Origin: Nautilus pompilius
Lineage: Eukaryota > Mollusca > Cephalopoda > Nautilida > Nautilidae
Reading direction: 5' to 3'
NCBI GenBank assembly: GCA_018389105.1
Contig: JACATO010002127.1
Location: forward strand, 1,302,001 to 1,366,000
DNA length: 64,000 bases
Positions 45,000 to 57,849 of this stretch are shown in pieces. The number at the start of each line of letters is the position of its first letter. Position 1 is the stretch's first letter. The notes beneath the pieces were generated by a model, which saw only the letters and a list, made by a program, of their open reading frames with translations, was not told the origin of the DNA and made no database searches. The position numbers were made by a program, and so were the translations under genes.

Positions 45000-46390
45000 A
45001 GCTAATCGAAGAAAACAGATCGACTTCCGATGAAGGTGAGCTGGAATTTTTTTAATTATCCTTTTAAAAAAGGGGGGATTTTACAAAATGAGAGTAACTC
45101 GACAGCAGCCAGATCGGCAGGGTCAGTGCGGGCGATACGAGAGAAATAATTCCGAGGAAGTTCGCTTTGTCCGGCTAAAAGAGAAGCCGGATACACGACC
45201 CCGCCAGACCCGCCCAGACCCTGCCCCTCTCTAACACTTTGTTGTTATCTTTCGGATATTTTAAAAGGATAAATGTAAGTTTCTGCTTTTTAAATAGGGC
45301 TTCAGGGCTCAAAACTACCTAAGTGATTTGCTTAATCCAATAGTACTCAAATATACCGCACGTTTGCGAAATCAGTTGGTTGTGCTGGCAGTAGACAGGA
45401 ATGTGATCAGTCGGTGCAAGATCAGGCAACTGTTTCTTTACCCATCTGCTTCGAGCGCGGTATCCCAGACGGGATGTTTCGCGCCTTAGCAGAGACTGCT
45501 TGAAAACCGCCAACTTCAGCGTGGGTGTGTGTGTAGGGGACGTAATAGATCTTTCCTTAGTAATGACAGAAAACTGGGATGTCCGGAACTTGATCATCCA
45601 TGCAAAACGGCGAGGAACAGAACGGAGGATGGAGACCGCATCATCGCTTGAGCTTCAGCAGTAACATCGACGTTCGAAGTCGCTACCATAAAAAGGGTCG
45701 TATTGACGGCTAAGAAAGTTATGTTACATGCAGTTAATCTTCACTCTAAGATTGCAACTCGTTAAATCTAATCTTTGATAACCTCTGCCATGATTAAACG
45801 TAGTCTTTGACTGTCGAGATTTTTTTAAAAAAAAAAACAGTAAAAGGGTGTGGAGCGGAAAGGGACATAATGGAAAGCAAAGAAATACCGAAATGCAATT
45901 TGGCGGAATGCTTTCAGCTTGTGGAGCTGAGCGTGAATTAATGCGAGGTAAGAGACGACTCTGTCTACAAAATGCCGATTTGTCCTACTCGAGGCTGGCC
46001 ATATGCTAACATAGCTCAGGAAATCAGGGTGAAATGTTCTAACCCACACGCGATGAATCACCAGCAGGTGATATATTGTTCACAGCGACGCGCTAACGTT
46101 AATATTTCGGTGTTGTAAATAGCGGCTGAACCGGTGCGGTTTACACAGGTTACGTCTGTTCGATACACCTGGCAACCACACCCAGACCACCCGCTGTGGC
46201 TCGATTCTGGCCCCCTAAAAAATTTTAATAATTGAAAAAGAAATTATTGTTGTTGTTGTTTTTTTTTTTAAAAAATTTAAGAGTTTCCTTTAAAAGAAAT
46301 CTTGCCAGAATGTACATTTTAATTGGCCGTTTACGATTTTCTATCATTCTATAATTTCTCAAACAAAAATGGCAGGAAAAATAATTACAG
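45000..46390. other. Interval with no recognised gene
   Basis: A GC-rich patch at 45100-45230 includes the small inverted repeat CCGGCT...AAGCCGG. ORFs around 45319-46061 are unrecognised. Confidence 0.4.
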
Positions 46391-46399
46391 AGTTTTTTA

Positions 46400-46658
46400 T
46401 TCGAGCAAATCAATGGCTCACCGAACCAACAGCGAAGCCGTCGAGAGACGTTTTGCATCAGCCTAAAATTTTTAAATTTTACTCGATCGAGTCGAATTAA
46501 ACCCGATGAATGTGTTGGAAAAAGTGACGTTAGCTTATCAAAGTACATGCAGCTCTGTAGTTTTTTAAAAAATAATTAATGGCAAAAATAACCAAAATAA
46601 AAAAAAAAATTGACAGTTTTAAATTGAACAGACAAATATTTGATTGCTAAAAGACATA
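46400..46658 (+). repeat. Dispersed repeat family B, copy 1
   Basis: Same orientation relative of 57090-57300. Shared anchors: TGCATCAGC near the start, AATTTT-TAA-TTT, the run GTYGAATTAAACC-GAT and, further on, AATGG-AAAAA-ACCAAAAT and ACAGTTT-AAAT-AAC. Cut off by the Tc1-like insertion at 46659. Confidence 0.6.
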
Positions 46659-48304
46659 CAGCTGTATGCAGAAGTCTTGCATAAAAATGATTAGACACAG
46701 AAAATGGGTTCTTATTTTGTAAAAATTAGTAACTATTGTATGTTTTCTGTTTTGATTGAAAGGTATCGGTGTCTTTAATCGATTTATAACACTAAGATCC
46801 ATTTTGTAGCTGCACAGTCAAAATTTAAATATTAATAAAATAATTTGCATGAAATCAACGAGTGCAAAAGTGCTGCATAAACTACAAAAAATTAGAATAT
46901 ATATTTTGTGCTATAATAGTTTAGGATGGTAGAAAATAAATATGAAAAAAACTGTCATTTTCCACTATTCTGATTCATTTTTGTCCAATATAGTGATGCC
47001 AAGATCCTGATATTTGACCCCCGAACAGCGGGCCACAATCGTTCGCATGAATAAGATGGTGAAACTGAGTGGTTCATTGCGGATCGTATCGGTTGCAATC
47101 AGTCGACGATATCTCGCACCCTGAAACGTTGGAAAGCTGATGGGAGCCTAAATTCGAAACGCAGAGCCGGTAGACCGCGGAAAATGACGGCTCGACAGGA
47201 TCGTCTGATCGTCCGCATGTCGAATTCGAACCGATTCCGCACTTAAACCGACATCCAGACCGCCTTGTCAAGGCTCCATGGGATCCAGTTGGCCTCGTGC
47301 ACCATCAGACGGCATTTGATCCACATGGGACGGTTCGAGCGATCGGCACAGAAGAAGCCGTTCATCAGTCCGGACAATCGTCGAAAGCGACTGCAGTGGG
47401 CTCGCGACCATCTCCACTGGACCATGGTCCAGTGGTCTCGAGTGTTGTTTTCCGACGAAAGTAAATTCGTGAAAGTCCACTCGGCGGGTCGCGTGTGCGT
47501 TCGGCGATCGGTGTCCGAGAAATACCACCCTAGTTGCACTCGATCGACTCTGCAGGCAGGGGGGAGATTCGGCCATGGTTTGGGGCTGTTTTCAATCGTC
47601 CTGTGTCGGTCAGTTGCATCACGTGGAGGGTCGAATGAATGCTCATGACTATGCTAAGATCGTCTCGGACATTGCCGAACCGTGTATGTGTGATCACATG
47701 CCCCTGACGCCCATCTATCAGCAGGACAACGCCCACATCCTCACAGCTAGGAGTGTCAAGGTCTTGATGGCAGAATTGCGAATCCCCCTCCTCGACTGGT
47801 TGGCTCAAAGCCCGGATCTCAACTCCATCGAAAACATTTGACACTCGATTAAATTCAACGTTAGAGCCAAAAAACTGAAAAATAAAACCGATTTGAAACG
47901 GAAAGTCGAGGAAGCCTGGTCGGATTTCAGTAGTGTCAATTGTCAGCGTTTGGTAGCCAGCATGCCTCGTCGTTTTGAACAAGATATCAAGAATTTCGGA
48001 TATTCTACTCATTATTGACAGATCTGATCACTTCCTGCATAATTGGAATTGAATCTGAATTGATTAGACAGCTGTCTAGATTTTATGCAACATTTTTGCA
48101 CACGTTGATTTGATGCAAATGATTTCCTAAAATTGATAACTTTTCTTACAATGAAACAATATGCTTGATGTTATTGGAATAGATGCACAAAAGCAATATA
48201 TAGAAATACTTTAATGAACAAGATTTGATAACAACTGCTTTCGAGAAAATGCGAGCTAATTTACTGGAAAAATTATTTTTTTGCCAGACTTTTGCACACC
48301 GCTG
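46659..48304 (+). mobile_element. Tc1-like transposon, copy 3, dead
   Basis: Left end CAGCTGTATGCAGAAGTCTT (diverged), right end in reverse CAGCGGTGTGCAAAAGTCTG. TA flanks at 46657-46658 and 48305-48306. Full length without the large deletion of copy 2. Confidence 0.94.
46996..47995 (+). pseudogene. Tc1-like transposase relic in copy 3
   Basis: Fifth codon TGA (47008-47010), as in copy 2. A frameshift near 47048 in the KEDG block. The middle keeps FSDESKF (first Asp, about 47450), MVWGCFQSS (about 47575) and IYQQDNAHI (second Asp, about 47720). The Glu block reads LNSIENI followed by TGA at 47839-47841 in place of Trp. All three catalytic residues are still encoded, but in different broken segments. 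Confidence 0.92.
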
Positions 48305-48309
48305 TAGAT

Positions 48310-49630
48310 CATAGCAGGTGCGACTCGTTTATATAGGAGCAGATGTTTAGAAGCTGGTTATGGGGTAGTGATATTGTCGAATTATATGTGAAGGATTAAA
48401 ACTTTCCAACTGGGCTGCGTGTTTACTACTGTCTTAGATGTTGGATTCACTATTGCCATTCTTTGATTCCATTCAAAGTATTGCAAATTCTAAACTCTTT
48501 TTCTTGAGGCTCGGGGTATTTTTCCGTCATCGCAAAGAGTTATGCAACAAAGGGAATGTTGGTTTTTCTTTTTTTTGACAGCCATAAAAAACTAAAACAC
48601 CGTATGATGACATCGAATATGAATGATAGCAAAAGTCATATTGTGTCGCACTTTAATTTGTAAATGCAATTTGTAGAGATGACATGCAGATTAGCAGGGC
48701 CCAGAATATTTCTTACTACAAAGAGCAGCCTATCGCTACTTTATGTACTTTAACACATAGGAGATGCGTGTTTAGAATTACTACCTTGTTGCATGGTAAA
48801 ACTCTAAACGTCATCCAAGATAGGTCCATGGAGATCTTTGTTCTGAAATTTGTGCACAAGACTCTCCTAACAGTTTCAGACTAATATGACTATTTGAATA
48901 ATGTTACATCTACAACCCTATCGTAAATTTTAGACTAATAGAATATCAAAGGTAATAAACGTCAGCATCAAACTTCAAAGTAAATAAGTTTTAGTTCATT
49001 TTTATTAATCCCTGGTTTGCCTCCATCTGGAATATTCTGCGCAGGTATTAAGTCTTTCGAGAATGAACGTTGATTTAATAGATTATTCGATACAAATGGG
49101 CTATATTGTTTGCAGGTAATGAGCAGTTGGAATAGGCTAGATAATTAAAAAATATTAAATGTATCACATTTAACATTACGCTTAAGTGGAAACCTAATAA
49201 ATACTTTCAGAATATTTAAAGGTTTTAGCATGTGGACACAAAATAATTATTTTCAGCTATCTATAACCACTAATAATAGCACAATCGCAAGTTGGCTACA
49301 ATTCCGGCATAATCGACAGATAGAAATACTTCTTTTTTAGATAATGGAATTGTTTGTGAGTGAAGTAAATTGTAGGCAAATGTACTCAATGGTGATAATG
49401 TAAACCAATTTAAGAATCGAGCTGACGGCTATTTCTTTGCTCTGGTGGCCCTTGTGTAAGGCGAAACGTCTCTGCACTTTCTCAGTCTTCTGCATGCGTA
49501 TGACTCCACATCATTTCGAATGTTCGAGAGAACAGCGCATGTAGAGAGGTGCAGATCGCAGTTCCAACCTATGCCCAGGACTGCAGAGTCAGTCCCCTGT
49601 TTTCCCGTTGGAAAATCACACACAGAAGGA
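48310..49630. other. Interval with no recognised gene
   Basis: AT-rich with short ORFs such as 48684-48884; nothing recognised. Confidence 0.45.
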
Positions 49631-49639
49631 ATGATATAA

Positions 49640-49765
49640 AATATTAAAAAAAAACAACATGTACCAGGAGATCGCCAAATTAAGCGAAATCCCAATGGGA
49701 TTCGAACCTGAGCCCTTACCCACAGTAAATACCTGTGCACTGAAAACTTGGCCATCCGCCGAATG
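49640..49765 (-). repeat. tRNA-derived SINE head (class II tRNA-like)
   Basis: On the minus strand GATGGCCAAGT is an A-box and GGTTCGAATCC (49698-49708) a perfect B-box. The longer spacing with a variable-arm-like segment recalls a Leu/Ser-type tRNA. The T stem does not pair properly, so a SINE promoter fits better than a tRNA gene. An A-rich stretch lies at its 3' side (49640-49660). Confidence 0.55.
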
Positions 49766-49769
49766 AATT

Positions 49770-52700
49770 TACTAATAAAGCTGAAACTTGTCTACACGTT
49801 TATTTATTAATTCTGACGCAGAACAAAAAATGAAACAAAATCTATACAAACGTTTGATGCTTATTTTATCGGTTGGCAGAGAGATGACCCAGCCACCGGT
49901 TTTGGTTCCAATTGTAGCAAAGTATTTTGTTTTCAGATAAAAAATTTAAAATTGGATTCTTCTTTTTCTATGAGCTTCATTGTGTGCAGCCAAATCCGGA
50001 TCGGGTTTACGCCCAGTCGTTGAGAAGCAATTATCACTTGTAATTAATTCGCTTTGTGGGGATATTTTCACTATATTATCACCAGCATAACTCCCTTCCT
50101 GAAGTCAAAGATGCCATTTATTCTCATAGACTTTCTTATCGGAAATAGAGATTCCACTGTTTGAAAATTACATACGTTTAATAATTCAAAATAAAGTGAG
50201 TCCGAGGTTTGAAAATGTGGATTTGTTTACGTGGATAGTTGGCTGGTTGGTTCTGCGTCTTTACGGAAAAACAACCTTGTGATTTATGGTGAGTAGTAAA
50301 TAAATTTAAGCGGGTACACGGAATTCTGCATAAACAAGTCGACTACTCAGATAACATTTAAATGACTTATCAAGAGCGTGCCCACTTATTTAAACTTCGC
50401 TTCTTTGAAACCCTGAAAAATATGTTTCCAATGCCAGAGCATAAAGTGGGTAGTTCTCTTGCAACCAAGCAATCATTTTATTTGCTGAAATGTTTTCTCT
50501 CCAAGGTTTTTAAAAGTATATTTATTATTTATGGAACCACTCTGAACCGATAGAAGAATCATTTAGAAAGGTTTCATGTTTCAAACCGTTTTTTTTTTAC
50601 CTTTTCCTTCACTTTTCCATCTCGCACAGAGGACGACAGCTCGAAACATTTAACTCACATCCGACTTGCACAGCAGCAGAAAGGCCACTGTACTAGCTGT
50701 CAGGGTAGGAAGGAGGTTTGATCTATTGCACGTTTCGACTCGGGCCTGAAAATAAGATTAAACAAATCGCATACAGTCTTGAAGTTGTCCCATTTCAGCT
50801 GTAATGGATTTGTAAAATTCGAAAATCTTCGACCAGAAGGCAGAGAAAAGTATTCTAGTAAACAAGCAGCTTTACATTTAAGTTTCAGCTAAAGAATAAA
50901 AAATATAATTTTCATTTAAGAGACTTATTTATGTGTAATGGATGCAATGTAGACTGGTGCCGAAATAAAACACACGGGCACTCTCTTTTTCCCCGTTTTA
51001 TCTCGATGTATCCGACACAAGAAAACGTTACTCCAATACTTCTGGGCTGTCTTGTGTTTTAATGATCTTTTATGCTGTATATATAAAAAAAAACAGGAAG
51101 CAAAATCAATTTTACTTTGAGCCGCCAGCCATGCATATGGACCATGACACATAGGAAGTCTTTATTGTTTAAGAGTGACTGACTTTTTCTTAGGTTTACA
51201 GCTATTCTGATAGAAGAGCGCAAATGTACTCTTCGGATGTGTTCGTTAGAGGACAGTAAAGGAGAAAAGGTTTAGTGTGCGCGTTACGAAATATGGGTCC
51301 ATGGTTTAAAAAAATAAGGAAAGGAAGAGAAACTTTATTGTTTTTTTTCTTCTAAAAATAAGAAAAATAATTTTTATAACTGCTAACTCAAACAGAGCAG
51401 TAGCCACACAGCAGTCGCATTTAATAAAGTCAGCATCATCAGGTGTTAACAACAAATATAATGGCCATGTTGATTAAGTACATCTGATATAATGCAATAA
51501 CCACAAAAATTTTTTTTGAAAATAGTTATCCATGATATTAAACGAAGGAAGAATAAATAAATATTGGATAACAATGTACGGGCCCACTTAAGAAAATGCA
51601 CATAAAAGCTTCCTTCATATTTCACAAGACAGAATAAACTACGAAAACAAGTTGGTTTTTGTTTTACATTCATTTATTTAAGTTTCTTATCGTTCACCTT
51701 AAATGCTGGAATAGTTTGCTAATACAAGGATATTTAATTTACTTCGGAAAAAATTGATTTGTACAGCATCCGGAAAGAAACAATGGCTCTGCTTCCTCGT
51801 TTAATTGGCACCTTTTGTTTATTTTTGCGTAAATCGGATTAAATAAATTAAATATCTAATTATTTTTTTTATATCAGGGTTCTGTACTCGGAGGACCCTT
51901 GACATAGATACAGCGTTTTTCTGTATTAACTTGGACGCCAGGCAGAATTAATCTATATGACTGAAATAAAAGAGTTAATGTGTGAGTGTACACTGAACGT
52001 TTAGGTGAACAGATAACCAGTCCCCACCAGTCCCCACCAGGCCACCGTTATAGGTTGTGCTATAATTAGTTAAAAGGGTGGCCAGAATCAATGAAAGATC
52101 GCCAGATATCTCCTATTTTTCATGGATCTGTGGTCAATTTATCGCCACGTTCACCGAGACGAATGTTAGTACTGCAACAAAGTGCTCTTGAAGGTCATTC
52201 TCTTTTGTTGGCATATACTATGCAACAGAAACTAGCCAAAACTGTTGACGCCATCTCCATCGACTTGGCTACAGTGAGTGTATAGCATGTAAGAGACATC
52301 TTCTGTGTCCAACAAAAAAAGAAAAACGTTTCGAATTGTCTGGTCAGAGACCATATCAGGTAAGACCCTAAAATATTGGGAATATGTACTCTTTTTCGAT
52401 AATTACATGCATTAGCAATCCCTGTTTGACCAACTTCAGCATATTCATCCCACTGTCAAGTACAGAGGCGGAAGTGTCATCATATAGGCTTTAATCTGGT
52501 TTAGTGTTTATCAAAACATGTCCGCAGTTCTGCCAACTACATTTTAACTTTAAAGATATATCTCAGACGATTGTACCGACAATAAATATTGAGGTTCGAT
52601 GCCTATACTCTTTAGAAAGATGGCGTCGATATTAAAGCGCTCTTGTGATCACAATTTGGAAGAATCAAGACATTTAACTTCTTTTACGAGTACGCAAGAG

Positions 52701-53650
52701 CGCTCATATGAAAAAGATGAATAGGATACGTGGCCATCTGGATCGTCAGCTGAAAGCAGTTCATCTACAGTTCTACCAATATGATGGAATTAAAGGAAGA
52801 AAGCATATGGATAAGGAGTTTCCACACCATGATGTAAAACTTTTTTTTTTAAAGTCAATTATAGTAGAGGTTTTAATGCTGCAAAAAGACGCTTCACTAA
52901 GTGAATAACATCAGTACTTTCACTATTACTTATCTTTATTTGCTGTTTTCCGCAAAAAAATCTAACCTACTGCGATAGCAACGGACAGCCAAATTATTAT
53001 GGAAGAGCATTTTTCAAAATTATAAAATTATCTAACTTTGACCATATAACGCGGAATATCATTTGATGTTTTAATTCATCTAAAGTTTGCTCTCTGTACC
53101 AGCCTATCACACTGAACAGTTTGACTGGTTTCATTTCAGAGGCTTATAGAAGCCAACATTCGTTCTGTCATCTACATGGACCCGTAGCACAGGCAGTCTA
53201 GAATTTCTGGGGCCATTCTTGATACGGTCGATTTTTAAACGCTTAATCAAATTAATCAACATTCTCGACAAGTAACCAAATCATTTGGCAGCTAATGATT
53301 CATCTATGGAGATTTAACGAGTCTATCAAGGCCAGGGGCCGTTTACCTTAGTTTTGTTACGAACGATGTAGACATTGGCGTGAAACAAAGAAGCAGGGTT
53401 CCGGTTTGGGTAAAACATTAAAGTCGGACACGCACAACAATCCTTCTAGGATTAGCCAGAAGCCGGCAATAAAAAAAAAAAGTTTTTTTGAAGCATTTTT
53501 TATGTATGGAATCACCAAGCGCGTGCTATGTAAATCATTGAATTTATTTATTGGAAGGAACTGAAGACATCGGCCACGTCCGTATATTGCTAACAGCATT
53601 TGTTTTGTTTATTTTAAGATTTGCCTTGAGGATGCACAGCTCAGTGTAAA
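49770..53650. other. Interval with no recognised gene
   Basis: Short plus ORFs at 52091-52285 and 52708-52908 have reasonable composition but no motif. A small direct repeat AGTCCCCACC occurs twice at 52019-52037. Confidence 0.4.
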
Positions 53651-53675
53651 TCAGATATTCTTAAAAGGATCGAGT

Positions 53676-53951
53676 ATGAAAGCTTCTCTACATGTGGCTC
53701 GGAATGCCTTTAATTATCCGAACTCGCCTGATCAGAATGCAATCAGGGAACGAGTTCCGAGCTACGTTGTATTAAACGAGCTGCGGATAATTATTGAATG
53801 TGGATATCGTACGAAGCAAATTGAGAATTTATTAAACAAAAAAAGGGGCTGTTTCACCAAACAAAACGACAATCACAGAGTCGTATTGACCAAGATCAAA
53901 TATGACGTCATCGACAGCATTTGTAATAAACACTCGGGAAGATGCTATTAA
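53676..53951 (+). CDS. Unrecognised 91-residue ORF
   Basis: Opens MKASLHVARNAFNYPNSPDQ and ends ICNKHSGRCY. Balanced composition, charged residues and no low-complexity runs make it look more protein-like than neighbours. The stop is directly followed by AATAAA, which could act as a polyadenylation signal. No family motif recognised. Confidence 0.33.
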   Translation: MKASLHVARNAFNYPNSPDQNAIRERVPSYVVLNELRIIIECGYRTKQIENLLNKKRGCFTKQNDNHRVVLTKIKYDVIDSICNKHSGRCY

Positions 53952-53959
53952 TAAAGGTA

Positions 53960-56190
53960 CAAAGGCTAGATTTTGTCCTGGAAGATAGGTTTTTCCGTAC
54001 TATCAGCTACAGAGACTGCGAAAATCGATGTCTCCGAGACTGGGCTAAACGACTCGATTGATTATATATTCACGAAAATAATTTTCATCTGACTCTGGAA
54101 TTCTCATAATTTCTTCGCATCGAACTTTTCTTTAAAGTAATTCTTCTGCTCGCGTGCCTTCTACTTTTCCTCTATTACACTCTCCCTGCTCGGTTTCTTG
54201 GAACGCTGCAGGTGCCTGGGGCCTAGTAGCCTGTGTTCACAAAAACTAACGACCAGACCGCATCTGGTGAATTAGCCGGGTTTTCTTATTAAATATTTAT
54301 AAATTTTCACACTCGTGTAAATCTTTTTTCAATTTGCTTACAAGCCTAACGTTTTTTGTTTGTTTGTTTTCTACAGTATTTAATTTTTAATACACAAAAT
54401 GAATTAAAGAAGAAAGTTTACATTACCGAAACTAAGAGAATATATAAACTTCGTGTTTTTTTTGGACAAGTTACTCTGTCTTATCACCAGCACCGATAGC
54501 CAGTCAGTGCGTCATGTCCCAGACTACGTTCTTTTTTATATCATCACCTTCACCTTATTTAGACAAACGTTCAAGACATTTCTCTGAAATCAAGGGGTTA
54601 GAAAAATAAGGAGAAACTAAAAGAAAACCTACTTGAATCTCACTTGAGATGTATAAAGGAATATATTATAATAGTTGTACATTTAAAATAGAGTGTAATT
54701 TTTATTTTACTAAATATTTATCATCAGGGACAAAGTATTTCCAGGGAACTTTGTAGGATATATATTCATGGTTTATGACTACAGACTACAAAAAAAACAC
54801 CGAAGTTATTTTCTCTTCTTTTTATGTAAAATGAAAGTGTTTAGACTGTAAAGACTGATTATATAATCTATATTCCGCTATTATTTAGCGTATACATGAT
54901 GTCGTATTTTGTATATTTACAAGATAAGAAATTGCAGAAGATTTCTTATGATTCGGATAGAATAAATTATTACTATTTAGTATTTTTCACGACTTGTTAT
55001 ATTACAATGAAAATTCACTTGTAAACTTGTATTTCAAAAAGAGAAAATTATGTACAGCCATGGCCAACTTTTTGTATCCCTCTAAAATTGTCCAATCTTG
55101 TTTGATGGAGTATATTTAAACTTTCCGAATATGCATTAAAATCTTAAGTAAATGTATTGCAGTGCATGCCGTCGTATATGTAATTAATAAGAAAATGACA
55201 AAATTTAATGACGTGACAATTTGGAATTTAACTTGCAAGTTCAGCATTTCTGAAAATAAAATTTTATAAATTATGGAAAGTGTGGCCATAGTGTTCAAAA
55301 GTAAATATTTAGAAGTTTTCATGGATACAGCGGCAAGCTATATGAATGAGCATAATATGAAACTACATTTTTTATTGTTATTCCAGAGTGATGAAAACTT
55401 TTTGGTCGTTACTGTATATTTATAAATAACGGTCTAGAGACAGTCGAATGGTTTTAGAAAAAAGAATTAAAACTGAAAATCTCTTTTTATTCAATACATA
55501 TAAAGTAAAGTGTCGAAGAGAGTGCGAAATTTTTTCTCATAATCGTCAATTCAAATGAGATTAAAGTATCTTAATATCTGTAACATAGGAAAGTCTAACG
55601 TTTCTAAAATAATTGTTTATTTAATTTAATCTGTTCATTTTATATCATCAATATGATCGTCAGGAAGTAAATGGAACAATATTCTTACATTATAGAAACA
55701 TGTCAATTTTAATTATGAGTAAAAAAATGATATAAAATTATTTATTTTTGGATGGAAAAAAAAAACAGTTTTGTATTTCTGATTTAGTTTTATGTAGTAA
55801 CAGTTTAGACATATTAAAGTATCTGCTGACCAATATTTTATCTTTTTTTTAAAATACATTTCCGCAGTTAAAGAACAAAAGGTACTTCAAAGGGTTAATG
55901 CCTAATCATGCTTTGAGAAAGGTCTGTTTTGATAGATTTTGCACCCAACAAAGACGTTCTAGCTTTGTCCTGGCTCTTTGATGCTTAGTAATGAAGCTTT
56001 AAAAATCTCCGCTGTGACCGTACTCACCAGTACGGGCAAGCGAACAACAGCAACGATGGTGATACAAGTAATAAAAGAACAATAATGAAATGCCTAGCCA
56101 GAAAACCATTAACATTTGTTCTCCCTGATATGTTATATTTTACGTCATTCGTGAGATTTATTTTTCTTTTTCATTGATTTATCGGTTCGA
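53960..56190. other. Interval with no recognised gene
   Basis: AT-rich, without visible ORF or repeat. Confidence 0.45.
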
Positions 56191-56199
56191 AGAAAGTTT

Positions 56200-56310
56200 G
56201 CGATACCCTTAATCCTTTTTATACCCCACCTGCTTCAAGACTGTCTTGCTCAGCACAGGTTGAGTCAAAGGGGCTGTAACACAGTAGCTTTCTCAGTAAT
56301 ACAATCCTTC
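56200..56310 (+). repeat. Dispersed repeat family C, copy 2
   Basis: Counterpart of 39970-40085, with the hairpin GCTCAGCACAGGTTGAG. Confidence 0.4.
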
Positions 56311-57089
56311 GTAATGACAAATCCGCATATCCCTCCAACCCCACGTGTTTTGCTTTACAAGTGTGTTTACTAAATACTCAGCCAGTTCAGTGTAAAGACT
56401 AACTAGAGCTTTTAAGCTGGGCCAGGTGGTCTATAACGGGATGTACGGAGTGGTAAACGAGCAGCATAGCGCATATCCTCTATGTAGCTGTTACGTACCT
56501 CGTTACTGATGTCGTAGTTAAAGATATTTCGACATTGTTATCACGATGGTTTAGCGCGAGGCGGAATAGAATGAAAAGGTTACTGACGGCAGTAGTATGC
56601 TCGAGAAAATGGAGATTATTTTTTTTTTTAAAAAAACAGCTTTTTTTTTTGCTGAAATACATTCCGCATGGCTACAGTTAGCCTTATAGTTAAGATAAAC
56701 ACTTTATTCATGGGAGTATACTGCGATCGTCAAGTAAACACCGACGTACCGGAGATAAACCGTTCAATACTCTCTTGGACTTGTCTGAACATTTCTTCAG
56801 ATTCACCATATAAAAATCGAATTGTTCTTACCAGAAGAAATGAATCATAAATAGCGTCAGGATTTTTTCACACCAACGTCTCAGAAAGGGCACATAAAGC
56901 CGTGCAATCTTCTCACAGAAGGAAGTGGAAGTTGAAGGAAGCATTGGGAGACAGATTGTAATAAACCCAATGAAAAAAGCACGGTCACTTTTTATGCTAA
57001 TAAAAAATGTAAACGAAAAGATAATAGGTTAGAAACTTAAAAATACATAGAAGAAAACGAGATAGAAAGAAAAAGAAATTGCTGCATTT

Positions 57090-57300
57090 CCAAACAACGG
57101 CACATCTTCTGCATCAGCTCAGAATTTTCTAATTTTGTCGGATGAAGTTGAATTAAACCTGATTAATTTCCCTAATCATGTCACCCTAACGCACCGAAAG
57201 TGCATAATATCGTTTTGCATTTTTCTACGTAATGGAAAAAGACCAAAATTTAAAAATGCAACAGTTTGAAATCTAACGTGGAAATACGTGATTTATAAAA
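57090..57300 (+). repeat. Dispersed repeat family B, copy 2
   Basis: Counterpart of 46400-46658. It lies about 50 bases before satellite array 2. Confidence 0.6.
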
Positions 57301-57351
57301 AGAGACTGTAAAAAATCCATGATGACAAAAAAATACTCGTTCAAAAGTTTG

Positions 57352-57823
57352 TTCTCTCTGTGTACTGACGTCATATCTCTCCCGACGTCATCTCTCTCTG
57401 TACTGACGTCATCTCTCTGTACTGACGTCATATCTCTCCCGACGTCATCTCTCTGTGTACTGACGTCATATCTCTCCCGACGTCATCTCTCTCTGTACTG
57501 ACGTCATATCTCTCCCGACGTCATCTCTCTCTGTACTGACGTCATCTCTCTGTACTGACGTCATAACTCTCCCGACGTCATCTCTCTGTGTACTGATGTC
57601 ATATCTCTGTACTGACGTCATATCTCTCCCGACGTCATCTCTCTGTATACTGACGCCATATCTCTCCCGACGTCATCTCTCTCTGTACTGACGTCATATC
57701 TCTCCTGACTGCATCTCTCTGTACTGACGTCATCTCTCTCTGTACTGACGTCATCTCTCTGTACTCACGTTATATCTCTCCTGACGTCACCCCTCTCTCT
57801 CTCCCTCCCTCCCTGATGACGTC
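57352..57823 (+). repeat. CT-rich satellite with CRE-type palindromes (array 2)
   Basis: Tandem units of about 35-40 bases of the form TCTCTGTACTGACGTCATAT then CTCTCCCGACGTCATC. I count twelve exact TGACGTCA and seven CGACGTCA sites, so the ACGTCA core recurs roughly every 20 bases. The array ends in TC/CCCT-rich sequence. ORFs across it are repeat translation. Confidence 0.95.
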
Positions 57824-57849
57824 GTGCGTTCGCTAATCGATGCTACTCC

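Noticed and set aside
49640..49765. Functional tRNA gene
   Set aside because: A- and B-boxes are good, but the T stem and acceptor stem do not pair; a SINE head fits better.
57319..57501. Plus-strand ORF rich in Ser/Leu/Thr/Val
   Set aside because: It is simple translation of the satellite repeat.
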